A program made the position numbers and the translations under genes. A stretch of DNA of 5,455 nucleotides from Acidimicrobiia bacterium (lineage in GTDB: Bacteria; Actinomycetota; Acidimicrobiia; Acidimicrobiales; SZUA-35), in assembly GCA_029857855.1 (NCBI GenBank), contig JAOUGG010000244.1, positions 1-5,455 of the forward strand, read 5' to 3'. Below are positions 1 to 5,455 of the stretch, piece after piece. The notes beneath the pieces were generated by a model that was not told the DNA's origin, did not search any database, and worked only from the letters and a program-made list of their open reading frames with translations. Each line of letters starts with the position of its first letter. Within the stretch, counting starts at the first letter, position 1.

Positions 1-728
1 GCGTAGGGGGCGAGGAACTTGAACGGAGCGGGATCACCAGCCGGGGCGGCGACGACAACGGTGTAGTCCATGGCACCGTACTCGTCGAGCAGCGCCACGG
101 TCTGAGCGATGGTCGAGGCCTTCTGGCCCACCGAAACGTAGATGCACTTCACCCCGAGACCCTTCTGGTTCAGGATGGTGTCGACGGCGATCGTGGTCTT
201 GCCCGTCTTGCGGTCGCCGATGATGAGCTCGCGCTGGCCTCGACCGATCGGGATCAGCGAGTCGACGGCCTTGATACCGGTCTGCAGCGGTTCGTGGACC
301 GGCTGGCGACCGATGATGCCCGGCGCCTGGATCTCCATCCGGCGCTCGGTGACGTCGGTCAACGGGCCCTTGCCGTCGATCGGTTCACCCAGCATGTTGA
401 CCACACGACCGATGACACCGTCGCCGACCGGGACCGAGAGGATGTCGCCGGTCGCTTCGACGGACTGGCCCTCCTCGATGTGGTCCACCGTGCCGAGAAC
501 CACAGCACCGATCGTGTCTTCATCGAGGTTGAGCGCCAGGCCGATCGTGCCGTCCTCGAATCGAAGCATCTCGTTGACGGCCGCGTTGGGCAGGCCGCTC
601 ACACGGGCGATACCGTCGCCGACCTCGGCCACCCGACCGACGGTGACGCTCCGGACGTCGGTGTCGAATCCCTCCAGGTTCTTGCGGAGGGCGCTGGTGA
701 TGTCGTTTGGATCGAAGGACAGTGCCAT
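1..728 (-). CDS. atpA: ATP synthase F1 subunit alpha (partial, N-terminal 242 residues)
   Basis: Subunit alpha forms the alpha3beta3 head of F1 on the cytoplasmic face and carries the non-catalytic nucleotide sites. The reading frame starts with ATG at 728 (MALSFDPNDI) and runs off the left edge, so the C-terminal half is missing. Visible parts are the N-terminal delta-contact helix (about residues 1-25), the beta-barrel domain (about 26-95, with VGRVAEVGDGIARVSGL), and the start of the nucleotide-binding domain. That domain has the conserved GRVVNMLGEPIDGKGP stretch (107-122) and the P-loop GDRKTGKT (171-178). The Lys at 174, where E. coli has Gln, is also found in actinobacterial alpha subunits. 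YVSVGQK and AAPAGDPAPFK further identify the family. The sequence before the start is purine-rich (GAAGAGAGAAC) rather than a clear Shine-Dalgarno. The gene follows atpH after 104 bases. The identification is secure. Confidence 0.97.
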   Translation of the reverse strand, partial: MALSFDPNDITSALRKNLEGFDTDVRSVTVGRVAEVGDGIARVSGLPNAAVNEMLRFEDGTIGLALNLDEDTIGAVVLGTVDHIEEGQSVEATGDILSVPVGDGVIGRVVNMLGEPIDGKGPLTDVTERRMEIQAPGIIGRQPVHEPLQTGIKAVDSLIPIGRGQRELIIGDRKTGKTTIAVDTILNQKGLGVKCIYVSVGQKASTIAQTVALLDEYGAMDYTVVVAAPAGDPAPFKFLAPY

Positions 729-832
729 GTGTTCTCTCTTCTCGGGCAGGAGCTGTGCGTGTGTTTCGTGCGCTGACTGAGCGCTGCCGGTACGTGGGTG
801 GGGGGACTGGAATCGGGCCCTCGAGGACGGCC
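729..832 (-). other. atpH-atpA spacer with a small stem-loop
   Basis: This 104-base spacer is one of only two long gaps inside the atp cluster downstream of atpB. It holds no plausible gene. Seen directly: a 5-bp stem GCGCT/AGCGC with a 5-base loop at 770-784, and a weaker 5-bp GGGCC/GGCCC pairing at 815-833 that touches the atpH stop codon. Neither is followed by a T run on the minus strand, so they do not look like intrinsic terminators. A role in mRNA processing or in setting alpha translation is possible but is inference only. Confidence 0.35.
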
Positions 833-1360
833 CTACAGGGCTTCCCGCATCTGGTTCAGGCGGGTGCGGAGGGAGCCGTCGATGACGGTGTCGCCGATCG
901 TGGTGACGGCGCCGCCGACGACCTCGGGATCGACGATGTTCTCGAGTTCCACCGGTCCGCCCACCGAGGCGCTCAGGGCGTGAGCCAGTCGGGTCTTCTG
1001 GTCTTCGGACAGGGCGACCGCACTGCGCACGGTGGCCACCCGCTTCCCGGATGCTGCAGCCGAGGCGTGGACGAAGGATTCGACGATCTCACTCAACTGG
1101 CGACCGTGACCGGCGGAGACGATCATGCCGACGAGGCTCCGGACCACGTCGGACGCTTTTCCACCCAGGATGTCGTCGACGATCTGGACACGGGTCGCGG
1201 CCGGCAGCAGATTGTTGGTCAGCGACGCCCGCAGGTCGTCGTTGCCGGCGACGGCGCGGGCGACATCGGTCAACTGCGACCGGATCCCGTCGACATCGCC
1301 TTCCGCCCGGGCCACCGACAAAAGGGCCTGAGCGTATCCGTCTACTCGGTCAGAGCTCAT
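833..1360 (-). CDS. atpH: ATP synthase subunit delta (OSCP family)
   Basis: Delta sits on top of the alpha3beta3 head and ties it to the b-type peripheral stalk. The 175-residue length is normal for a stand-alone bacterial delta. The N-terminal helical domain (about 1-105) begins with DRVDGYAQALLSVA, the usual 'YA.AL' opening. The C-terminal part carries the family signature at about 144-168: DPEVVGGAVTTIGDTVIDGS followed by LRTRL. The ATG start overlaps the stop of the preceding b gene (ATGA, 4 bases), which suggests translational coupling. A GTGAGG motif 8 bases upstream (1369-1374) can serve as ribosome binding site. Mycobacteria carry delta fused behind a b-like domain; here the two are separate overlapping frames. 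No residues appear missing. Confidence 0.96.
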   Translation of the reverse strand: MSSDRVDGYAQALLSVARAEGDVDGIRSQLTDVARAVAGNDDLRASLTNNLLPAATRVQIVDDILGGKASDVVRSLVGMIVSAGHGRQLSEIVESFVHASAAASGKRVATVRSAVALSEDQKTRLAHALSASVGGPVELENIVDPEVVGGAVTTIGDTVIDGSLRTRLNQMREAL

Positions 1361-1887
1361 GACATCTGCCTCACTTCATTGATGTAGGCGTCGATCAAGT
1401 TCGACTGGGCACCGGCGTCGAGGTCGGAGCGAACCATGTCCTCGGCCGCCCTACGCGCGGCATCGGCGATCTCGGCCTGGAGGTCGGCCCGAGCCTGTCG
1501 TTTGCGGGTTGCCACATCGGCTTTCCCCCGCTCCCGAACCCCCTCGGCCTCGGCTTCGGCCTTGGCGATCAGGTCGGCTTTGAGCCGGGCCGCCGTCTCG
1601 GTGGCCTCGACCCGGATTCGGGTCTCCTCGGCGCTGAGGTCGGGCAGTTCGGAGGTGCTGGCGGTCAGCGCGGTCTCGGCCGCCTCGCGGCGGGACCGGG
1701 CCTCGGCCAACTCGGCCGAGATGCGCTCGGTCCGGGTGGCCAGGCTGTTCCTGATGGCCGGCGCCGCCTTCCACCAGATGAGGCCGGCGACGATGAAGAA
1801 CGCCGCGCTCCCCCAGTACACCTCTTTGATGTCGTGGGCCAGGTGGTAGCCGTTGCCTTCAGCGGCCAGAAGATTGATGAAACTCAT
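1357..1887 (-). CDS. atpF: ATP synthase Fo subunit b (second b-type gene)
   Basis: This is a peripheral-stalk subunit, anchored in the membrane by one helix and reaching delta through a long coiled coil. The 176 residues comprise a short N-terminus, one membrane segment at about 22-43 (VYWGSAAFFIVAGLIWWKAA), then a charged, Ala/Glu/Arg-rich helix to the end with the usual b start (RNSLATRTERISAELAEA, 46-63). The WWK..P..R pattern after the membrane segment resembles true b subunits more than b'. The start is ATG, and a GAGGA motif overlapping the upstream stop codon provides a ribosome site. It follows the other b-type gene by 11 bases and overlaps atpH by 4. The family call is secure; which of the two copies is 'b' and which 'b prime' is my reading of the membrane-segment pattern. 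Confidence 0.92.
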   Translation of the reverse strand: MSFINLLAAEGNGYHLAHDIKEVYWGSAAFFIVAGLIWWKAAPAIRNSLATRTERISAELAEARSRREAAETALTASTSELPDLSAEETRIRVEATETAARLKADLIAKAEAEAEGVRERGKADVATRKRQARADLQAEIADAARRAAEDMVRSDLDAGAQSNLIDAYINEVRQMS

Positions 1888-1898
1888 AGGTTGGATCC

Positions 1899-2435
1899 TC
1901 AGTTGGGATTCGTCAGGTATCGATCGACAACGGACTGGGCCGAACCACCGTCGATGGAACGACCGGTGACCCGGGATGCGGCGCTGACGGCCAGCTCGGC
2001 CACCTGCGGCCGCAGTGAGGCCAGAGCCTGTTCTCGTTCTGCGACGATCTCGCTCTCGGCGATCTCGCGCATGGCGTTCACCTCGCGCTCGGCTCGGGCC
2101 ACCAACCGCTCGCGCTCGGCGTCGGCCTCGGCTCGGACGGCGTCGATGATCGCGGCCGCCTCGGCTCGCACGTCGGCCAACTGGTCGGCCATCTCGGCGC
2201 TGGCGGAGATCGCCTGGGCCCGGGCCGCGTCGGCGGCGTCGAGGTCGGCTTGGATCGTGGCGGCCCGATCGTTGCGGATCCGCTGGATCGGCGGGAGCAG
2301 GACGTAGGTCACGAGCACGTACAAGGCGGCGAAGGCGATGATCCCCCAGAACATCTCGCTGATCTCGGGGATGACCGGATTGATCGCCTCTTCTTCGCCT
2401 TCGGCGGCTTCTGCAAACAGTAGTGCAAAGAGCAT
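1899..2435 (-). CDS. atpF: ATP synthase Fo subunit b' (first b-type gene)
   Basis: This is the second peripheral-stalk protein, expected to pair with the b subunit encoded next. Its 178 residues start with a short hydrophobic stretch (MLFALLFAEAA) and an acidic patch (EGEEE, 12-16), then a single membrane helix at about 29-48. The helix and following positions read FWGIIAFAALYVLV, then LLPPI, then RNDRAATIQADLDAADAARA. This pattern resembles b' subunits of alphaproteobacteria and phototrophs. The rest (60-155) is a continuous charged coiled-coil helix. The ATG start is supported by AAGGGG six bases upstream, and the gene lies 10 bases after atpE. I do not see a lipobox or a clear signal-peptidase site, so the N-terminal hydrophobic stretch is not explained. 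Alternatively, it may simply be called a b subunit. Confidence 0.93.
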   Translation of the reverse strand: MLFALLFAEAAEGEEEAINPVIPEISEMFWGIIAFAALYVLVTYVLLPPIQRIRNDRAATIQADLDAADAARAQAISASAEMADQLADVRAEAAAIIDAVRAEADAERERLVARAEREVNAMREIAESEIVAEREQALASLRPQVAELAVSAASRVTGRSIDGGSAQSVVDRYLTNPN

Positions 2436-2445
2436 GCGATGCCCC

Positions 2446-2763
<318 letters not shown>

Positions 2764-2765
2764 TT

Positions 2766-2804
2766 ACCACCCCGGATGAGGTGGGGTCTCCCACCGGAGT
2801 GGGA
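2766..2804 (-). promoter_or_regulatory. Stem-loops in the atpE leader
   Basis: On the minus strand, TCCCAC-TCCG-GTGGGA (2789-2804) is a perfect 6-bp stem closed by a C(UCCG)G loop, a member of the very stable UNCG tetraloop class. Immediately downstream, 2766-2787 can form a second stem in two exclusive registers: CCACC/GGTGG (2767-2771 with 2780-2784) or ACCCC/GGGGT (2769-2773 with 2783-2787). The pair ends about 11 bases before the atpE ribosome site. There is no T run, so a simple terminator is unlikely. A role in raising atpE mRNA stability or translation over atpB fits the high copy number of subunit c, but is inference. Confidence 0.45.
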
Positions 2805-2854
2805 TCGGTTTGTCGGTTATTGCCTGAGATTGCGAAAGGGGGTAGGTGTTGGTT

Positions 2855-2867
2855 CGGCGAGTCGCCG
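2855..2867 (-). repeat. Small inverted repeat after atpB
   Basis: CGGCGAGTCGCCG is a perfect 13-base inverted repeat around one base, starting 14 bases after the atpB stop codon. As RNA it would form a tight GC-rich hairpin of about 5 bp with a three-base loop. The following minus-strand sequence is AACCAACACC, not a T run, so it is not a classical terminator. It could protect the 3' end of a processed atpB message, which is inference. Confidence 0.35.
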
Positions 2868-2880
2868 CGCCGGATCCGCC

Positions 2881-3633
2881 CTAGTGAGCGTGGAGTGAGC
2901 TGTCGATGTAGACGGCGGTGAGGATGGCGAACACGAAAGCCTGCAGGAACGAGACGAACATCTCGAACGCGGTGAGGATGATCAGCATCCCGAACGTCAG
3001 CGGTGTGAGAACGACGAGCACCGAGGTGGTGAACACGGCGATGGTCAGCGCTCCGAAGGTGACCAGCAGAATGTGGCCGGCCAGCATGTTGGCGAAAAGC
3101 CGGACCGCGAGGCCGAAAGGCCGGATCAGGAAGACCGACAGCAGCTCGATGAAGCCGACAAGCGGACGCAGCCCGATCGGGACGTCGTGCGGCCAGGCGA
3201 TGCCCTTCAGGTAGCTGAGGCCGTTGTGCTTGAAGCCGATGACGGTGAAGACGACCAACACGATGAGGGCAAGGAACATCGGGTTGGCCATGCGGGCGTT
3301 GGCCGGCATCTGGAAGGTCGGGATGACCTCGAAGATGTTGCCGAAGAACACGAACAGGAAGATGCTCAGCAGCAGGGGGAGATAGCGCAGACCCTCGGGG
3401 CCGATGGCCGGCATGATGATCTGGTTCTCGACGAACTCGACCGATCCCTCGACGACGTTCTGCAGACCTCGAGGAACCATCTCCTTCTTCGAAAGGAGGA
3501 ACATCAGAGCCGGGAGGATCATCGCCAGCAGCGAGATCAGGCCGATCTTGTTGAGTGCCCAGAACGAGTCGCCGCCGAAGTAATTCGGCCAAACCACCAG
3601 GTCTTGTATTGAGGGGTATTCGAATCCGAACAC
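2881..3633 (-). CDS. atpB: ATP synthase Fo subunit a
   Basis: Subunit a provides the two half-channels through which protons reach and leave the c ring. The 250-residue length is normal. The protein has several membrane segments (about 28-48, 84-103, 119-135, and two long helices at 157-192 and 196-240). The essential arginine is Arg178 in AVRLFANMLAGH, with Asn182 beside it. The last helix has FEMFVSFLQAFVFAILTAVY, whose Gln231 matches E. coli Gln252. E. coli Glu219 and His245 correspond here to His187 and Glu224, a swap also known from mitochondrial-type subunits. The start codon is GTG, chosen because AAGGAG (3642-3647) lies 8 bases upstream and the protein begins at the family's usual point. 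It lies 57 bases after the AtpI-like gene and 141 before atpE. Confidence 0.97.
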   Translation of the reverse strand: MFGFEYPSIQDLVVWPNYFGGDSFWALNKIGLISLLAMILPALMFLLSKKEMVPRGLQNVVEGSVEFVENQIIMPAIGPEGLRYLPLLLSIFLFVFFGNIFEVIPTFQMPANARMANPMFLALIVLVVFTVIGFKHNGLSYLKGIAWPHDVPIGLRPLVGFIELLSVFLIRPFGLAVRLFANMLAGHILLVTFGALTIAVFTTSVLVVLTPLTFGMLIILTAFEMFVSFLQAFVFAILTAVYIDSSLHAH

Positions 3634-3641
3634 TAAGGGGG

Positions 3642-3647
3642 CTCCTT
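3642..3647 (-). promoter_or_regulatory. Ribosome binding site that sets the atpB GTG start
   Basis: AAGGAG on the minus strand sits 8 bases before the GTG at 3633. No ATG in frame offers a better start, so this site decides the non-ATG initiation of subunit a. Confidence 0.7.
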
Positions 3648-3690
3648 CGAACAGCGTTCCGTTGTGTTGTCGGTCCCGGTTCGGGTTGCC

Positions 3691-4311
3691 CTAGCGGGCC
3701 GCCCTGTCCGAGTTTGATTCGGAGCCGTGGCTCCTCCGTGTAGCTTGTAGTCGTTCCGGGTTGTAGCCGGCTGCAGGCCGACCGTGTGTACTGCGCAACC
3801 AGGGCAGTCGCCCCGCCCACGATCCTCGATCGTTCTTGGATTTGGACGTGGGTTTCAGGCCCGGGTGTGCGAATGACGCCGAAACGTGCCGCAATTCCCA
3901 TGCCAGCAACCCGAGGTGCGTAGCGATGATAGCAATGCCCAGAGGAATCATCCGGATCCAAGGGGCATCCCTTACGATCCACACGGCCATGAAGATCAGG
4001 GCCAGTCGCATGACGTATCCGCCGAGCGCCACTGAGGCTACCAGACCAAGCGAGATACGGGCGGCCCAGCGCAACAAATATGCCGACAGAAGAAAGTTCA
4101 CCATGATGATCGCCATGGCGTAGGCCACGGAGACCGCGGCGGGCACCCCAGCGATCACGGCGACGACCACGAACACGACCGGCATCACGAGGAAGCCGCG
4201 CCGGGCCATGTCGCGGGCGATCTCCGCCGCCGGCGCACCGTCGGCCGGCGCGCCGATCGACACGGTCGGATCGGCCGCGGATTCGGCTGCGGATTCGGCT
4301 GCGGTGGTCAC
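3691..4311 (-). CDS. atpI: AtpI-like ATP synthase accessory membrane protein
   Basis: The protein is recognised as AtpI-like mainly from its position directly before atpB and its four predicted membrane segments (about 40-57, 60-80, 86-112 and 119-139). AtpI proteins are thought to help c-ring assembly or ion supply for Fo; the exact role here is not shown. The 206-residue length exceeds the usual 120-160. An Ala/Glu/Ser N-terminus carries a repeated AAES unit, and a hydrophilic, Arg/Ser-rich tail spans about 150-206. The start is GTG at 4311, sharing GTGA with the stop of the AtpZ-like gene (4-base overlap), so translation is probably coupled. The tail uses codons less favoured in the neighbours (CTA, ACA, AGG, CGA). 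Mycobacteria have a comparable small membrane protein gene (Rv1303) at this position. The function name is moderately sure. Confidence 0.72.
   Translation of the reverse strand: MTTAAESAAESAADPTVSIGAPADGAPAAEIARDMARRGFLVMPVVFVVVAVIAGVPAAVSVAYAMAIIMVNFLLSAYLLRWAARISLGLVASVALGGYVMRLALIFMAVWIVRDAPWIRMIPLGIAIIATHLGLLAWELRHVSASFAHPGLKPTSKSKNDRGSWAGRLPWLRSTHGRPAAGYNPERLQATRRSHGSESNSDRAAR
4268..4302 (-). repeat. 12-base tandem repeat at the start of the AtpI-like gene
   Basis: GCAGCCGAATCC occurs twice in tandem on the minus strand (4291-4302 and 4279-4290), followed by a diverged third copy beginning GCGGCCGATCC. The repeat is in frame and encodes AAES-AAES-AADP in the cytoplasmic N-terminus. It looks like a local expansion and may vary in copy number between strains. 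Confidence 0.7.
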
Positions 4312-4571
4312 GAGCCGGCCTTGCGCAGCCGCGCCGCTTCCTCGTCACGAGCGATGTCGCGCTGGTAGCGGTAGTAGACGTTGGCCACCGACCCGGCAAA
4401 ACCGAGGACGGCCAACCCGACGGTGAACCACGGCAAGGTTCCGAGGCGCCGATCGAGCCAGAGCCCGATCAGGGAGAAGATGACGCCGGAGAACGCCAGC
4501 TCGTAGCCGCCGCCGCTCTGCTGATAGTCCTCGTTCCATCGGCGATGGTTGGCGTCCACGTTCGTCCTCAT
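4308..4571 (-). CDS. atpZ: AtpZ-like small membrane protein
   Basis: This 87-residue protein has two predicted membrane helices, at about 22-41 and 45-66. They are joined by LDRRLGTLPWFTVG, a loop typical of the AtpZ / 'ATPase gene 1' family (small proteins encoded at the head of atp operons). AtpZ with AtpI has been linked to divalent-cation transport and to F1Fo assembly; neither can be read from this sequence. The charged C-terminus (RYQRDIARDEEAARLRKAGS) should face the cytoplasm. The ATG at 4571 has no good ribosome site. GTG at 4559, four codons inside, is preceded by GAGGA at a spacing of 5 bases and may be the real start, giving 83 residues. The stop overlaps the AtpI-like gene by 4 bases. 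It is probably the first gene of the atp transcript. Confidence 0.7.
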   Translation of the reverse strand: MRTNVDANHRRWNEDYQQSGGGYELAFSGVIFSLIGLWLDRRLGTLPWFTVGLAVLGFAGSVANVYYRYQRDIARDEEAARLRKAGS

Positions 4572-4590
4572 CCCACGGGGGTCGATACTC

Positions 4591-4612
4591 CGTTCGGAAC
4601 CGGCGTCGAACG
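4591..4612 (-). promoter_or_regulatory. Inverted repeat in the operon leader
   Basis: CGTTCG (4591-4596) and CGAACG (4607-4612) form a perfect 6-bp inverted repeat around 10 bases, 20 bases before the AtpZ-like ATG. As RNA it would be a leader hairpin; as DNA it could be a protein-binding site just downstream of the candidate promoter. Nothing in the sequence decides between these. Confidence 0.35.
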
Positions 4613-4614
4613 AA

Positions 4615-4643
4615 ACGATAGAGAGCCGGCGGCCTCAAACCAA
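4615..4643 (-). promoter_or_regulatory. Candidate promoter of the atp operon
   Basis: On the minus strand, TTGGTT (4638-4643) and TATCGT (4615-4620) are separated by 17 bases and give a weak -35 and a TANNNT-type -10. A second -10-like hexamer, TACAAT (4659-4664), lies further upstream, with ATGACG as a poor -35 at 15 bases. Either would transcribe the AtpZ-like gene and everything after it. Short motifs like these occur by chance, so the call is tentative. Read-through from the WecA-like gene is also possible because I see no convincing terminator between them. Confidence 0.25.
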
Positions 4644-4732
4644 CACCGGAGCGGCGGGATTGTAGTGCACGCATGTGGGCGTCATGCGGTCGCCGACCCC
4701 GAAATCCTCCGGTCCGTCAGCCGACCGCTCGA

Positions 4733-5455
4733 TCAGCGGCCGATGGCGTCCCTCGCCCCGTCGACGACCTTCAGTCGACGATCGGATTTCGAGCTCCGCG
4801 GAAGCTGATCGACAGATCGCGGTGCCTCGGCCGGGAAACGGCGTGTCGCCTCGACGGCCGGCACACCGGCCACCACGGCCCCATCTGACACCTCGGCGCC
4901 ACCAGTCACTTCAGCCCCATCTGCCACCTCGGCTCCACCGGCCGCGTCGGGTCGATCGTTCGTTTCGGTTCCGTACGGGGCACCGGGGGACCCGCGCCGT
5001 CTCCGGGCGTCACCACTGCGCTCGACACCTTTTGCCCGGACACCGGGGTGAAACCAGGTGTAGAGCAGCAGCCCGAGCGCAGCCACGCCGAAAGGTACGA
5101 TGCCGTCACCCTGCCCCTCGTTGTAGGTCGGGTACAGCACGAAGGCCGAGAGCAGTGCCGTCCAGGCCCAGAGGATGCCGACGCTGCGCCGGTGACCGTG
5201 ACCGAGGCGCACGAGGCGGTGATGCAGATGGTCCTTGTCGGCCGTGGCCAGACCCTGCCGCTGGGTCGCCCGGCGGATGATGGCGAACGCCGTGTCGAGT
5301 ACCGGGACCCCGAGGATCAGCAACGGTATGGCCAAGGGCGCGTAGAAGAAGAAGGTCTGGCCGCTGAACGGATCGGGGGTCCGACCGCCGACCGCCATCG
5401 TCGACGCCGCCATCAGCGTGCCCAGCAGCAGGCTGCCACTGTCGCCCATGAAGAT
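4733..5455 (-). CDS. wecA: WecA/TagO-like undecaprenyl-phosphate GlcNAc-1-phosphate transferase (partial, C-terminal part)
   Basis: This membrane enzyme family moves a sugar-1-phosphate, usually GlcNAc-1-P from UDP-GlcNAc, onto a polyprenyl phosphate to start cell-wall or surface polysaccharide synthesis. The frame is open to the right edge, so the N-terminal half is missing; 240 residues are visible. They begin with IFMGDSGSLLLG, the family's metal-binding Asp motif. Next come a membrane segment, then LLILGVPVLDTAFAIIRR, and the substrate-loop motif DKDHLHHRLVRLG (73-85). The HLHH form fits WecA/TagO rather than MraY. Two more membrane segments follow (about 92-108 and 119-136). A hydrophilic tail of about 100 residues follows, with a GAEV-rich repeat, and is unusually long. 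Mycobacterial rfe/wecA also sits just before the atp genes. The family is firm; the exact sugar is not. Confidence 0.88.
   Translation of the reverse strand: MFMGDSGSLLLGTLMAASTMAVGGRTPDPFSGQTFFFYAPLAIPLLILGVPVLDTAFAIIRRATQRQGLATADKDHLHHRLVRLGHGHRRSVGILWAWTALLSAFVLYPTYNEGQGDGIVPFGVAALGLLLYTWFHPGVRAKGVERSGDARRRRGSPGAPYGTETNDRPDAAGGAEVADGAEVTGGAEVSDGAVVAGVPAVEATRRFPAEAPRSVDQLPRSSKSDRRLKVVDGARDAIGR
4868..4939 (-). repeat. Two-copy 36-base tandem repeat in the WecA-like tail
   Basis: Two adjacent 36-base units (4904-4939 and 4868-4903) match at 29 of 36 positions by hand alignment and are in frame. They encode GGAEVADGAEVT and GGAEVSDGAVVA, and each unit is itself made of two related six-residue steps (GAEV plus two residues). 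This is a low-complexity expansion in the cytoplasmic tail of the transferase. Confidence 0.75.

Noticed and set aside
142..780. Plus-strand open frame of 212 codons opposite atpA
   Set aside because: It is antisense to a clear alpha subunit and its product is a Ser/Pro/Arg-rich shadow with no family features.
4671..4698. Short inverted repeats GCATG/CATGC and GGTCG/CGACC upstream of the AtpZ-like gene
   Set aside because: They are only 5 bp each, and such repeats are expected by chance in GC-rich DNA; they do not form one larger consistent structure.
4710..4727. Possible terminator after the WecA-like gene (CGGTC/GACCG stem)
   Set aside because: The stem is only 5 bp with an 8-base loop and no T run follows on the minus strand, so it does not qualify as an intrinsic terminator.
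4675..5280. Plus-strand open frame of 201 codons opposite the WecA-like gene
   Set aside because: The product is Arg/Pro/His-rich low complexity, as expected opposite a GC-rich gene; the minus strand carries the MGDSGS and HLHH motifs.

Overview
The window is a high-GC stretch carrying most of an F1Fo ATP synthase operon. Every gene I can support lies on the minus strand and reads from right to left. The organism is most likely an actinomycete-type bacterium (Actinomycetota, possibly the Acidimicrobiia). The evidence is the GC-rich codon use, the GDRKTGKT P-loop in subunit alpha, and a WecA/Rfe-type transferase directly upstream of the ATP synthase genes, an order also known from mycobacteria. 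The class-level assignment is an inference without any database search.

Layout in transcription order: (1) the 3' part of a WecA/TagO-like polyprenyl-phosphate GlcNAc-1-phosphate transferase (4733-5455, cut at the right edge), with a long repeat-bearing C-terminal tail; (2) a 161-base gap with candidate promoter elements and a leader hairpin; (3) a small AtpZ-like two-helix membrane protein (4308-4571); (4) an AtpI-like four-helix membrane protein (3691-4311), overlapping the previous gene by 4 bases; (5) atpB, subunit a (2881-3633, GTG start); (6) a 141-base gap with stem-loops; (7) atpE, subunit c (2446-2739); (8) a b'-like stator subunit (1899-2435); (9) a second b subunit (1357-1887); (10) atpH, delta (833-1360), overlapping the previous gene by 4 bases; (11) a 104-base gap; (12) the first 242 codons of atpA, alpha (1-728, cut at the left edge). 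The gamma, beta and epsilon genes would be expected beyond position 1.

Together these encode the whole Fo motor (a, c ring, b/b' stator), the delta connector and the start of the F1 catalytic head, plus two small accessory membrane proteins thought to help Fo assembly or ion handling. The c subunit has a proton-type site (Glu81, without the Gln/Ser ligands of Na+ enzymes) and subunit a keeps the essential Arg (Arg178), so this should be an H+-driven enzyme. No stretch over 300 bases lacks a gene. I found no mobile element, CRISPR, tRNA or rRNA, and no sign of a new system. The points worth a second look are modest: structured spacers before atpE and atpA, separate b and delta genes where mycobacteria have a fusion, a His/Glu swap in subunit a, and low-complexity tails on the WecA-like and AtpI-like proteins.
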